In this document: piece after piece, positions 1 through 7,846 of the stretch | How the letters are laid out: each line of letters begins with the position of its first letter | How positions within the stretch are numbered: position 1 is the stretch's first letter | NCBI RefSeq assembly: GCF_001885905.1 | Contig: NZ_JXKM01000001.1 | Coordinates: forward strand, 481,989 to 545,988 | Length of the DNA stretch: 64,000 nucleotides | Source of the DNA: Enterococcus devriesei | GTDB taxonomy: Bacteria; Bacillota; Bacilli; Lactobacillales; Enterococcaceae | Direction: 5' to 3' | Program-made: the position numbers and the translations under genes | The notes under the pieces: generated by a model | What the model saw: only the letters and a program-made list of their open reading frames with translations | Database searches by the model: none | What the model was told of the DNA's origin: nothing

Positions 1-180
1 ATCGCTAACATTGATTTAAAAGCCTCTGATGATGAAGCTTTTGCAATTGCATTACCAAAAGGTAGCGATCAATTCCAAACTGAATTAAATAAAATTATCA
101 AAAAATTAAGTGACGAAGGCAAGATTGATGAATTTGTAAAACAAAACCATGAACTAGCCGAAAAATCAGCGAAAGAATAG
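1..180 (+). CDS. Amino-acid ABC transporter substrate-binding protein, C-terminal fragment
   Basis: The window opens inside this frame; 59 codons remain before TAG at 178-180. The visible end reads like the last helices of a family 3 solute-binding protein (FAIALPKGS, then LNKIIKKLSDEGKIDEFVKQ), the usual 'full-strength competitor' C terminus of glutamine/polar amino-acid receptors. It is followed within 12 nt by a permease and then an ATPase, so it is the receptor of a complete importer. The N terminus, lipobox and ligand-contact residues lie outside the window, so substrate cannot be named. Confidence 0.85.
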   Translation: MANIDLKASDDEAFAIALPKGSDQFQTELNKIIKKLSDEGKIDEFVKQNHELAEKSAKE

Positions 181-192
181 AGGGTATCTGTT

Positions 193-882
193 TTGGATTT
201 TTCATTTTTAAATAAATACTTATCTTATTTCATTTCCGGCGCGGGAATTACTGTGGGTATCTCGCTGGTAACAGTCTGTTTAGGGACACTGATCGGCTTA
301 GCGATGGCTTTGTTAAAATTATCAAAACATAAACCTTTAAATTGGTTAGCAAATATTTACATCGAAGTGCTACGTGGCACTCCGATGTTATTACAAATTA
401 CAATCGGTTTTTTGATCCTACAAGGTTTCTTTCCTTCGAAGGATTTAGACGTCGGTGTTCTATCGGTTGGTGTCAATCGGTTGTTTCCTGGGATGATTAT
501 TTTATCCTTAAACTCAGGAGCCTACGTGGCGGAGATCATTCGTGGCGGGATTACCGCCGTCAATTTTGGTCAAACGGAAGCGGCCCATTCTTTAGGGCTA
601 CGTCCAGCTCAAACAATGCGGTATGTGATTTTACCACAAGCGCTAAGAAATATTTTACCACCTTTAGGCAATGAATTTGTTACTTTGATCAAGGACTCTT
701 CTTTACTAGCAACGATCGGAATCAATGAATTGATGGGTTCAGCTCAAATTGTTGTATCGAACTCTTATATTCCATTAGAACCTTTGATTGTGGCGGCGGG
801 ACTTTATTTTGTGATGACCTTCATCACCTCGCGTCTGCTGAACCTATGGGAGAAAAAACTTGGCAAAGGCTACCAACGATAA
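193..882 (+). CDS. Polar amino-acid ABC transporter permease (HisM/GlnP family)
   Basis: Inner-membrane subunit of a polar amino-acid importer, 229 aa, the normal size for the family. Hydrophobic segments near residues 13-40, 57-80, 90-110 and 195-215 fit a five-helix permease. The EAA loop that docks on the ATPase is visible as EAAHSLGLRPAQTMRYVILP, around residues 137-156. The TTG start at 193 lies 7-10 nt after an AGAGGG stretch; no in-frame ATG sits nearer that motif. Genes before and after are the receptor and the ATPase of the same operon. Confidence 0.92.
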   Translation: MDFSFLNKYLSYFISGAGITVGISLVTVCLGTLIGLAMALLKLSKHKPLNWLANIYIEVLRGTPMLLQITIGFLILQGFFPSKDLDVGVLSVGVNRLFPGMIILSLNSGAYVAEIIRGGITAVNFGQTEAAHSLGLRPAQTMRYVILPQALRNILPPLGNEFVTLIKDSSLLATIGINELMGSAQIVVSNSYIPLEPLIVAAGLYFVMTFITSRLLNLWEKKLGKGYQR

Positions 883-900
883 GCGTAGAGGTGAAAAATA

Positions 901-1635
901 ATGACAGAAGCATTGATTCAAATTGAACATTTAAATAAAAAATTTGGTGACAACGAAGTATTGAAAGATATTTCAGCAGAAATTACACCAGGTGAAGTGG
1001 TTGTAATCATTGGCCCATCCGGTTCGGGTAAAAGTACCTTTTTACGTTGTGTCAATTTATTAGAGGTTCCAACCTCTGGAACGATTAAATTTGAAGGTAC
1101 CGATATTACAGATAAGAAAAATGATATTTTTAAGACACGGGAAAAAATGGGAATGGTTTTCCAACAGTTCAATCTATTTCCTAATATGACGGTGTTGGAC
1201 AATATTATGTTGTCACCAATAAAGGTTAAAGGCTTGGCGAAAGCAGAAGCAGAAATCATTGCCAAAGAACTATTGGAAAAAGTCGGCTTATCAGAAAAAG
1301 CGGATGCTTATCCGCAATCGTTATCCGGCGGACAGCAACAACGGATCGCAATCGCACGAGCATTAGCGATGCAGCCAGACGTAATGCTCTTTGATGAACC
1401 TACATCAGCACTCGATCCTGAAATGGTTGGGGACGTTCTAGAAGTTATGCAGCAGTTGGCCAAAGAAGGCATGACCATGATGATCGTGACTCATGAAATG
1501 GGTTTTGCCAAAGAAGTCGGCGACCGTGTGATCTTTATGGACGGTGGCGTGATCGTTGAAGAAGGTACTCCAGAAGAAGTCTTCGACCATACAAAAAATT
1601 CACGAACCATCGACTTTTTATCCAAAGTATTATAA
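901..1635 (+). CDS. glnQ: Polar amino-acid ABC transporter ATP-binding protein
   Basis: Cytoplasmic ATPase that powers the importer encoded just upstream. Walker A is GPSGSGKST at residues 38-46, the Q-loop is in [11 protein letters not shown], the signature is LSGGQQQR near residue 140, and Walker B is [12 protein letters not shown] followed by the switch His in IVTHEMGF. At 244 aa it is full length. It ends the operon and is followed directly by an intrinsic terminator. GlnQ-type sequence supports polar amino acids, but the exact substrate (glutamine, glutamate, arginine or cystine) is not decided. Confidence 0.92.
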   Translation: MTEALIQIEHLNKKFGDNEVLKDISAEITPGEVVVIIGPSGSGKSTFLRCVNLLEVPTSGTIKFEGTDITDKKNDIFKTREKMGMVFQQFNLFPNMTVLDNIMLSPIKVKGLAKAEAEIIAKELLEKVGLSEKADAYPQSLSGGQQQRIAIARALAMQPDVMLFDEPTSALDPEMVGDVLEVMQQLAKEGMTMMIVTHEMGFAKEVGDRVIFMDGGVIVEEGTPEEVFDHTKNSRTIDFLSKVL

Positions 1636-1644
1636 AACCCTCGA

Positions 1645-1674
1645 GACTAGGCAAACAAAGCCTAGTCTTTTTTT
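1645..1674 (+). terminator. Intrinsic terminator of the amino-acid ABC operon
   Basis: GACTAGGC, a 7-nt loop, GCCTAGTC, then seven T residues. The 8-bp stem is perfect and sits 9 nt after the glnQ stop codon. Confidence 0.9.
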
Positions 1675-1717
1675 GCGAGTTCCACTTCGCGCTTTAGCGG
1701 GACTAGTGGAATCGTAT
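1673..1717 (+). repeat. Dispersed stem-loop repeat, short form (copy 1)
   Basis: The 5' arm TTGCGA-G-TTCCACT (1673-1686) begins in the T-tract of the preceding terminator. It pairs with AGTGGAA-TCGTAT (1705-1717), leaving one bulged G and an 18-nt loop. Compared with other copies the outer stem carries two compensatory pair changes (C-G to G-C and T-A to C-G). It is followed by GCGTACGAAGATAGAG and an A/T hairpin (GAATTTTTT / AAAAAATTC). It has the same length and layout as the copy at 13419-13463. Confidence 0.75.
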
Positions 1718-1777
1718 GCGTACGAAGATAGAGAATTTTTTTGGTATTTAAAAAATTCAATTTTATTTATGAGCTAG

Positions 1778-1869
1778 CTGTCAGTTCTGCTTTTCGCAGT
1801 TTATTTTGAGTAAAAAGAACTAAACGAATACGAACTATATGTAGAGTTAACTGTTTAGCAGAATGATAG
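1778..1869 (+). repeat. Dispersed stem-loop repeat, long form (copy 2)
   Basis: The 5' arm CTGTCA-G-TTCTGCT (1778-1791) pairs along its whole length with AGCAGAA-TGATAG (1857-1869). There is a single bulged G and one G-T wobble. The 65-nt interior starts TTTCGCAGTTT and ends CTGTTT, like the other long copies, with an unrelated middle. It is preceded by GAGCTAG, shared with the copy at 49133. The rest of the gap up to the next gene (1870-2085) is AT-rich; apart from a likely -10 box I see nothing in it. Confidence 0.8.
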
Positions 1870-2039
1870 AGCGACAAAAATAAGCGGGAATTGTTGCGAA
1901 TCTAAAAAATCTGTTCTTCAAGGTAATTTTTCTTTGATAATAAGCTCAAATTTCTGTTTAATACTTAAAAAGTTCGAAGGTTCATAAAGTCTTTCTAAAA
2001 CCTTTATAGTCAAATGTAGAGTTTTCTGAAAAATTGCGT

Positions 2040-2045
2040 TATAAT
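2040..2045 (+). promoter_or_regulatory. Probable -10 box for the yqeG operon
   Basis: TATAAT lies 40 nt before the chosen yqeG start. No good -35 hexamer is visible at 16-18 bp upstream, so this is a tentative promoter. Confidence 0.45.
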
Positions 2046-2085
2046 CAGGTTTTGTAGATGTATAAAAAAAGTGATAGGAGTTGCC

Positions 2086-2610
2086 ATGTTAGATAAATTC
2101 AAACCAACGTGGATGGTCGAAGCCATTTATCAAATTACCCCAGAACAATTGAAGGCTCATGGCTTTAAAGCTGTGTTGACAGATTTGGATAATACTTTGA
2201 TTGCTTGGAACAATCCTAACGGGACCAAAGAGCTGATTGATTGGCTGAAAATGATGGATGACGCGGGAATTCCAGTTGTCGTTGTCTCAAATAATAAGGC
2301 GAGTCGAGTGGCCAAAGCGCTGGAAAGTTTTCAGTTGGACTTTGTTTCACGGGCGATGAAACCTTTCTCTGTAGGAATAAAAAATGCGCAACAGCAACTA
2401 GGTGTTTCAAAGGATGAGATCGTTATGATCGGTGACCAAGTCATGACGGATATCCGTGGTGCCAGTGCCGCTGGCATTCGCAGCATTCTAGTTCGTCCAA
2501 TTCTTGACACGGATGGCTGGAATACGCGAATCAATCGATTTTTTGAACGTCGTGTGATGCATATTTTATTACGTAATGACCCTGAGATGAAATGGAAGAG
2601 TGAATTATAA
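2086..2610 (+). CDS. yqeG: YqeG family HAD-type (IIIA) phosphatase
   Basis: Cytoplasmic HAD-superfamily hydrolase of 174 aa, the normal length for YqeG. The catalytic DxD is D33-L-D35 in LTDLDNTL. Motif II is VVVVSNN, and the acidic motif is GDQVMTDIRGA near residue 111. I chose ATG 2086, 6 nt after the SD-like GATAGGAG, over an in-frame GTG at 2071 that would place the SD inside the gene. It opens the conserved cluster yqeG-yqeH-yhbY-nadD-yqeK-rsfS-yqeM, and its stop codon abuts the yqeH start, implying coupled translation. Physiological substrate is unknown in the family. Confidence 0.9.
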   Translation: MLDKFKPTWMVEAIYQITPEQLKAHGFKAVLTDLDNTLIAWNNPNGTKELIDWLKMMDDAGIPVVVVSNNKASRVAKALESFQLDFVSRAMKPFSVGIKNAQQQLGVSKDEIVMIGDQVMTDIRGASAAGIRSILVRPILDTDGWNTRINRFFERRVMHILLRNDPEMKWKSEL

Positions 2611-3720
2611 ATGGAAGAAGAATTATATTGTATCGGCTGCGGTGCGAAGATTCAAACGGATCATCCCAATGAATTAGGCTATACTCCGCAATCCGCTTTA
2701 GAAAAAGGCTTGGAAAACGGCGAAGTGTATTGTCAACGTTGTTTCCGCCTGCGTCATTACAATGAGATTCAAGATGTCTCATTGACGGATGACGATTTTT
2801 TACGCTTGTTAAATGAATTAGGAAAAGCAGATGCGTTAATCGTAAATGTCGTGGATATTTTTGACTTTAACGGTTCGTTGATTCCCGGCTTGCATCGTTT
2901 TGTTGGTGACAATCCGGTCTTATTAGTCGGTAATAAAGTAGATCTATTGCCAAAATCGTTGAAACGCGGTCGCTTGACTCAATGGATGCGTGAACGTGCT
3001 CATGAGGAAGGCTTGCGGCCAGTGGATATTTTATTGACTAGCGCTCGCAAACCCCATGAAATGGAAGAGCTATTAGCGAAAATCGAGGAATATCGCGAAG
3101 GTCGCGATGTGTATGTAGTTGGGGTAACCAACGTTGGGAAATCCACGTTAATCAACCAAATCATTAAGCAAACGGCTGGCGTTCAAGATTTGATTACGAC
3201 GTCGCAGTTTCCTGGAACAACTTTAGATAAGATCGAGATTCCATTAGATGATGGCCATTATCTATTTGATACACCAGGGATTATTCATCGCCATCAGATG
3301 GCGCATTATCTTGGTAAAAAAGATTTGAAGATCATCGCACCTCATAAAGAAATCAAGCCGAAAGTCTATCAGCTGAATGAAGGACAAACCTTGTTTTTAG
3401 GTGGCTTGGCTCGTTTTGATTTTATTCAAGGGGAACGGGCATCTTTTGTCGCTTATGTCTCCAATGATATCGAGCCACATCGGACGAAACTTGAAAAGGC
3501 TGATGCATTTTATGAGAAGCATGTGGGAGGCTTATTGCAGCCGCCACGGCCTGATGAAGTCCCAGATTTTCCTGAATTGGTGCGTTTTGAATTTTCAATT
3601 AAAGAAAAAACTGATATCGTATTCGCCGGATTAGGCTGGGTGACGGTATCAAAACCGGCTGTTGTGGCTGGTTGGGCACCAAAAGGAGTCGATGTTTTGA
3701 CTCGTAAGGCACTAGTTTAA
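2611..3720 (+). CDS. yqeH: Ribosome-biogenesis GTPase YqeH (circularly permuted G domain)
   Basis: GTPase for small ribosomal subunit assembly, 369 aa. An N-terminal zinc finger (CIGCG, then CQRC) occupies about residues 7-46. The G motifs come in permuted order, as the family requires: G4 NKVD near residue 109, then G1 GVTNVGKST near 171, then G3 DTPG near 215. The C-terminal ~150 residues form the RNA/protein-binding domain. The start codon directly follows the yqeG TAA, and the SD lies inside the yqeG 3' end. Confidence 0.95.
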   Translation: MEEELYCIGCGAKIQTDHPNELGYTPQSALEKGLENGEVYCQRCFRLRHYNEIQDVSLTDDDFLRLLNELGKADALIVNVVDIFDFNGSLIPGLHRFVGDNPVLLVGNKVDLLPKSLKRGRLTQWMRERAHEEGLRPVDILLTSARKPHEMEELLAKIEEYREGRDVYVVGVTNVGKSTLINQIIKQTAGVQDLITTSQFPGTTLDKIEIPLDDGHYLFDTPGIIHRHQMAHYLGKKDLKIIAPHKEIKPKVYQLNEGQTLFLGGLARFDFIQGERASFVAYVSNDIEPHRTKLEKADAFYEKHVGGLLQPPRPDEVPDFPELVRFEFSIKEKTDIVFAGLGWVTVSKPAVVAGWAPKGVDVLTRKALV

Positions 3721-3757
3721 GACATAAAAATACTAAGATCCAAATAAGGGGAATATA

Positions 3758-4069
3758 ATGGAATTAAGAGGAAAACAAAAACGTTTCTTACGCAGTCAGG
3801 CACATCATTTACAACCGATTTTTCAAATCGGCAAGAATGGTCTGAATGAAGCGGTGATGGTTCAAATCAATGAAGCGTTAGAAAAAAGAGAGTTGATCAA
3901 AGTCAATTTGCTGCAAAATACCGATGAAGTGGCTGATGAAGTGGCCCATGTTTTAGAAGCGAAAATCAACTGCGAAATTGTTCAAATCATTGGACGAGTA
4001 TTGGTATTATACAAAGCATCAAGCAAAGAAAAATACCAAAAAATCTCAAAAGAAGTTCAAGCAATTTAA
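3758..4069 (+). CDS. yhbY: RNA-binding protein YhbY (CRS1-YhbY domain)
   Basis: A single CRM (CRS1-YhbY) domain of 103 aa, full length. The GxxG RNA-binding loop is IGKNGLN near residues 25-31, preceded by LRSQAHHLQPIFQ. Known homologues associate with pre-50S particles. The SD AAGGGG precedes ATG 3758. It is third gene in the ribosome-assembly operon, 37 nt behind yqeH. Confidence 0.93.
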   Translation: MELRGKQKRFLRSQAHHLQPIFQIGKNGLNEAVMVQINEALEKRELIKVNLLQNTDEVADEVAHVLEAKINCEIVQIIGRVLVLYKASSKEKYQKISKEVQAI

Positions 4070-4105
4070 TGCTAAATACGTTCAAATACTAAGGAGGAAT
4101 GACGG

Positions 4106-4741
4106 TTGTATTCAGATGTCTTAACGATTCCAAAGGTTGAACCGCTAACGGTTTCCACGATGCCAAAAAAACAAGTGGGCCTATTAGGCGGAAATTTTAA
4201 TCCGATCCATCAGGCGCATTTAATGATTGCGGAACAGGTGGGCCAAAAAATGGGATTTGATGAAGTACATTTGTTGCCGAGTTATTTACCGCCTCATGTG
4301 GATGAAAAGAAAACGATCGATAGTAAGCATCGATTGGCGATGGTGAAGCTGGCAGTTGAAGATAATTCTTTTTTGTCGGTGGATACGAGAGAATTGGCAC
4401 GTAAGGGAAAGAGTTACACCATCGATACGATGTTGGAAATGACCGCTGAAAATCCAGATACGGAATATTATTTCATTATCGGCGGCGATGAAGTGGCTTA
4501 TTTACCGAAATGGCATCGCATCGATGAATTAATTCAGCTGGTGAATTTTGTCGGCGTGAAGCGGGCAGGGTTTACACCAGAAAGTCCTTATCCGATTATT
4601 TGGGTAGATGTTCCTGAGATTCAGCTTTCCTCGTCTTACATTCGTAAACAAGTAAAGCAAGGGTGTTCAATTCGTTATTTGGTCCCTGATCGGGTACGAG
4701 AATATATCGCGGAAGAAGGTTTATATCTTGATGAAGTATAG
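4106..4741 (+). CDS. nadD: Nicotinate-nucleotide adenylyltransferase
   Basis: Transfers AMP from ATP to nicotinate mononucleotide, the shared step of NAD synthesis. The nucleotidyltransferase signature GGNFNPIHQAH begins near residue 28, and the C-terminal SSSYIRKQ motif is present. Length is 211 aa; the family in this group carries a ~20-residue N-terminal leader as here. The start is TTG 4106, 8 nt after a strong AGGAGG at 4092-4097; the ATG at 4099 is out of frame. Its last 11 nt overlap yqeK. Confidence 0.94.
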   Translation: MYSDVLTIPKVEPLTVSTMPKKQVGLLGGNFNPIHQAHLMIAEQVGQKMGFDEVHLLPSYLPPHVDEKKTIDSKHRLAMVKLAVEDNSFLSVDTRELARKGKSYTIDTMLEMTAENPDTEYYFIIGGDEVAYLPKWHRIDELIQLVNFVGVKRAGFTPESPYPIIWVDVPEIQLSSSYIRKQVKQGCSIRYLVPDRVREYIAEEGLYLDEV

Positions 4742-5327
4742 TGATGAGTATACGGCGATGGATCGTGAAGCTTTGATGCAGGCTGTTCAAATGCGAATGA
4801 GCGAACGACGCTTCAAGCATGTACTTGGAGTAGAAGAAACCGCGGTCGCTTTAGCTGAACGTTTCGGCGAGTCACCGGAAAAAGCTAGTGTCGCAGCTTT
4901 AACTCATGATTATGCCAAAGAACGTTCAGATGAAGAATTTCAATTAGCCATCGATCAAGGAAATTTTGAAAATAAAACGGAATTATTAAAATATGGCAAC
5001 GCCATTTGGCACGGACTTGTAGGTGCAGATTTCGTAGCGCGGGAGTTAAGTATTACTGATGAGGAAATCTTAAATGCAATTCGACTGCATACGACTGGAG
5101 CGGCGGAGATGACGCTTTTAGATAAAATTATTTATGTGGCAGACTATATCGAGCCGGGTCGAAATTTTCCTAGTGTAGAAGATGCTCGCGTGATCGCTTT
5201 TAGTGATTTAGATCAAGCGGTGGCCTTTGAAACGAAACATACTTTGGCGCATTTAGTCGAAGGTGAAAATCCGATTTATCCCAAAACAATCGAAACCTAT
5301 AATCGCTGGGTTGCAGGAATAAAATAA
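4731..5327 (+). CDS. yqeK: YqeK HD-domain Ap4A hydrolase
   Basis: HD-superfamily phosphohydrolase of 198 aa. B. subtilis YqeK is a symmetrical diadenosine tetraphosphatase. Metal ligands are visible as H in RFKHVLGVEE, the HD pair in ALTHDYAKE, H in AIWHGLVGA and D in YVADYIEPGR. I chose ATG 4731 inside nadD over the in-frame TTG 4728; the overlap implies translational coupling. Its place between nadD and rsfS is the usual Bacillota arrangement. Confidence 0.92.
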   Translation: MKYSDEYTAMDREALMQAVQMRMSERRFKHVLGVEETAVALAERFGESPEKASVAALTHDYAKERSDEEFQLAIDQGNFENKTELLKYGNAIWHGLVGADFVARELSITDEEILNAIRLHTTGAAEMTLLDKIIYVADYIEPGRNFPSVEDARVIAFSDLDQAVAFETKHTLAHLVEGENPIYPKTIETYNRWVAGIK

Positions 5328-5363
5328 AAAGCAAGTTGTATAATTATAAGGAGGAGAATTATC

Positions 5364-5717
5364 ATAGATAGTAAAAAAATGTTAGAAATTGCAGTAAAAG
5401 CAGCTGATTCAAAACGGGCGGTGGATATAGTTGCCTTGGATGTTACACAAGTCTCTTTATTAGCCGATTATTTTATGATTTGTTCCGCTAATTCAGATCG
5501 TCAAATCAATGCAATCGTTGATGAGATCCTTGACAAAGAAGAAGAAGCGCAAGTAGAAGTAAAACGAGTAGAAGGAAAAGATGGCGGGAAATGGGTCTTG
5601 ATCGACTTAGGTGATTTGATCGTTCACGTGTTCAGTCCTTCAGAACGAGAATTTTATAACTTAGAAAAACTATGGTCCGATGCACCACTAGAAAACATTG
5701 AGGCTTGGATCGACTAA
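5364..5717 (+). CDS. rsfS: Ribosomal silencing factor RsfS, probable non-AUG start
   Basis: RsfS/YqeL binds L14 on the 50S subunit and blocks subunit joining. DYFMICSANSDRQ and the C-terminal FYNLEKLWSDAP are family hallmarks. The first in-frame ATG (5379) has no SD and gives a protein 6 residues shorter than B. subtilis YqeL. A strong AAGGAGG at 5348-5354 instead lies 9 nt before an in-frame ATA at 5364 (ATC at 5361 is also possible). An ATA start gives 117 aa, starting where the B. subtilis protein starts. If that is wrong, the gene begins at 5379 with 112 aa. Confidence 0.85.
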   Translation: MDSKKMLEIAVKAADSKRAVDIVALDVTQVSLLADYFMICSANSDRQINAIVDEILDKEEEAQVEVKRVEGKDGGKWVLIDLGDLIVHVFSPSEREFYNLEKLWSDAPLENIEAWID

Positions 5718-6448
5718 TGGCATACGAAACATTTGCTTTTGTTTATGATGAAGTGATGGATGATTCGCTGTATCAGCAATGGTTAGACTTCTCACTGAAA
5801 CATTTACCTCAAGGGACCAAGCAGATTTTAGAGTTGGCTTGTGGAACGGGTGCGTTAGCTGTTGAGTTTGCTAAGGCGGATTTTGAGGTAACGGGTCTAG
5901 ATCTATCGGAGGAAATGCTGACGCTGGCTAGCGATCGGGCAATTCAAGAAGAGGTCTCGATCAACTGGATTGCCGGAGATATGCTGGATTTGACCGATAT
6001 CGGTAACTATCAAGCTGTGACCTGTTTCTCTGATTCTCTTTGCTATATGCAAGACGCGACGCAAGTTCAACAAGTTTTTAGCGGCGTATACCAGTTGTTG
6101 AAAGAAAAGGGCAGTTTTATTTTCGATGTCCATTCAACGTACCAAGTGGATGAAGTCTTTCCTAATTATAGCTTTCATGATCAGACAGAAGATTTTGCGT
6201 TTTTATGGGATAGTTATCCTGGTGAGGTTCCTCATAGCATTGAACATTTTTTAACCTTTTTCGTCAAAGAGACAGGAGAAAAATTTGAACGCTTCGATGA
6301 ACTCCATCAAGAGCGGACCTATCCGCTGGAAATGTATCAAAACATGCTGACAGCAGTGGGCTTTAGCAAAGTCGAAGTCTTTGCGGACTTTACGGATGAA
6401 CAACCAAACAAGACAAGCAAACGCTGGTTTTTTGTTTGTCAAAAATAG
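5717..6448 (+). CDS. yqeM: Class I SAM-dependent methyltransferase (YqeM-like)
   Basis: Rossmann-fold methyltransferase of 243 aa. SAM-binding motif I is ILELACGTGALAVEFA near residue 40, the acidic end of motif II is GLDLSEEML, and motif III includes IAGDMLDL. Start ATG 5717 overlaps the rsfS stop (TAATG), the standard coupling in this operon. It is the last gene before the terminator. The substrate of YqeM proteins is unknown; conserved position with rsfS suggests a translation-related role. Confidence 0.88.
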   Translation: MAYETFAFVYDEVMDDSLYQQWLDFSLKHLPQGTKQILELACGTGALAVEFAKADFEVTGLDLSEEMLTLASDRAIQEEVSINWIAGDMLDLTDIGNYQAVTCFSDSLCYMQDATQVQQVFSGVYQLLKEKGSFIFDVHSTYQVDEVFPNYSFHDQTEDFAFLWDSYPGEVPHSIEHFLTFFVKETGEKFERFDELHQERTYPLEMYQNMLTAVGFSKVEVFADFTDEQPNKTSKRWFFVCQK

Positions 6449-6471
6449 CCGAGAGCAATCTCGGCTTTTTT
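6448..6471 (+). terminator. Intrinsic terminator of the yqeG-yqeM operon
   Basis: CCGAGA / TCTCGG stem with a 4-nt loop and six T residues, overlapping the yqeM stop codon. Confidence 0.85.
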
Positions 6472-6534
6472 GCCCTTATAAAGAAAGTATCAATTTTTCA
6501 TATGGATAAATCGCTTTACAGTAGGTATATCCAT

Positions 6535-6615
6535 GTCCGGCTTCACGAACCAGTTTTATCGGCAATGAGCTAGGTGAGTTCGCTAAAGCCTTTCTTATTG
6601 AAGACGGACTTTTTT
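6535..6615 (+). promoter_or_regulatory. Possible attenuator in the tmcAL leader
   Basis: GTCCGGCTTC (6535-6544) can pair with GAAGACGGAC (6600-6609), one mismatch, followed by six T residues: a terminator-like hairpin ending 20 nt before the tmcAL start. Part of the same 5' arm can instead pair as GGCTT with AAGCC (to 6590), together with CGAAC/GTTCG, giving a mutually exclusive fold. I do not recognise it as a known riboswitch or T-box. Confidence 0.4.
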
Positions 6616-6634
6616 GATTAAAGGAGGAATGGCT

Positions 6635-7774
6635 TTGCGAAGCTGCGGGATAGTCGTTGAATATAATCCGTTTCACAATGGGCATAAATATCACGCTCAA
6701 AAAGCGCGGGAACTAAGTGGTGCAGATGTAGTTGTAGCGGTGATGAGCGGGAATTTTTTACAGCGTGGAGAGCCGGCGATTACGGATAAATGGTCGCGGG
6801 CCGAAGCGGCATTGAAAAATGGCGTCGATCTTGTTGTGGAATTGCCTTTTGCTTGGGCCGTTCAATCAGCGGATTATTTCGCGAAGGGCAGCATCAAGCT
6901 GCTACAAGCGTTGAATTGCGATGCTCTATGTTTCGGGACGGACAATCAGGCGACGTTTGATTACACAGATTATGGCCGCTTTTTTATGGAAGAGCAAGCA
7001 GCGATCGATCAGTTATTTCATGAATTGCCGGTTGGCTGGAGTTACCCGGAAAAAATGGCGGAGGCCGTGTCTCGGCTTTATCCTAAGGCGAAAGCTTTCC
7101 CACCAAATCATATTTTAGGGTTAAGTTATGCTAAGGAAAATGCCTCTTATAATCATCCGATGGAAATCTTTCCGTTGCCTCGCAAAGATCAAGGCTATCA
7201 CGATGAGTCGTTGGTGAATAATCAGTTTGCTAGTGCTACCGGTATTCGGCAAGCGTTCTTAGCGGGAAATCAGGTGTCAGACTTTGTCCCTGTTGAAACA
7301 CTACACGCATTGCAAAAAACACACATTGCTTGGTCCAATTTTTGGCCCTTTCTGCAGTATCAGCTGCGAGCTACTTCGTTGGAAGGGATGCAAGAGCTGT
7401 ATCAAATGAATGAAGGCTTGGAGCATCGCTTGACCAGTCAAAAGGCGGCTAATTTTTCCGATTATTTGCAAGCAATCAGTACCAAACGTTATACGCAGCC
7501 GCGGCTGCAACGCCTGCTTACCTATGTCTTGCTACAAGTTCGCGAAGCCGAAATAAAAGCCGAACAAGCAGATTCACTGCTGCACATTTTAGGTTTCACA
7601 CAAAAAGGTCAAGCCTATCTAAACCAAAAGAAAAAGCAGTTTACACTGCCAGTTGCCGCGAAAATTGGTCAAAAGGAACGAGAACAGCATTTTCTGACGT
7701 ATCGTGCCGATCAAATTTATCAATTGATTTGTCCAGCTGAACAGACCAGCGGGCGATTTCCGATTCAAGTTTAA
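6635..7774 (+). CDS. tmcAL: tRNA(Met) cytidine acetate ligase TmcAL
   Basis: Formerly YlbM; activates acetate with ATP and acetylates C34 of elongator tRNA(Met). The nucleotidyltransferase-like signature VVEYNPFHNGH sits at the N terminus, with TDKWSRAEAAL and the ATGIRQAF motif further in. I chose TTG 6635, 7 nt after GGAGG at 6623-6627, over ATG 6629, which is only 1 nt from the SD. The resulting N terminus (RSCGIVVEYNPFHNGH) matches the family. Length is 379 aa. Confidence 0.9.
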   Translation: MRSCGIVVEYNPFHNGHKYHAQKARELSGADVVVAVMSGNFLQRGEPAITDKWSRAEAALKNGVDLVVELPFAWAVQSADYFAKGSIKLLQALNCDALCFGTDNQATFDYTDYGRFFMEEQAAIDQLFHELPVGWSYPEKMAEAVSRLYPKAKAFPPNHILGLSYAKENASYNHPMEIFPLPRKDQGYHDESLVNNQFASATGIRQAFLAGNQVSDFVPVETLHALQKTHIAWSNFWPFLQYQLRATSLEGMQELYQMNEGLEHRLTSQKAANFSDYLQAISTKRYTQPRLQRLLTYVLLQVREAEIKAEQADSLLHILGFTQKGQAYLNQKKKQFTLPVAAKIGQKEREQHFLTYRADQIYQLICPAEQTSGRFPIQV

Positions 7775-7804
7775 AAAAGACTTTCCAAAGCACAGGTGAG
7801 TCGT

Positions 7805-7810
7805 TATAAT
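7805..7810 (+). promoter_or_regulatory. Probable -10 box for yebC
   Basis: TATAAT 37 nt before the yebC start, with a weak CTTTCC-like -35 at 18 bp spacing. Confidence 0.5.
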
Positions 7811-7846
7811 GAGAAAGTAAAAAATTAACGGAAGTGAAGTGAAAAC

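Noticed and set aside
1556-1777. Plus-strand 73-codon frame after glnQ
   Set aside because: It crosses the terminator and repeat copy 1; no SD and no protein-like composition.
6476-6700. Minus-strand 74-codon frame before tmcAL
   Set aside because: It is antisense to the tmcAL start and the hairpin leader; no SD seen.
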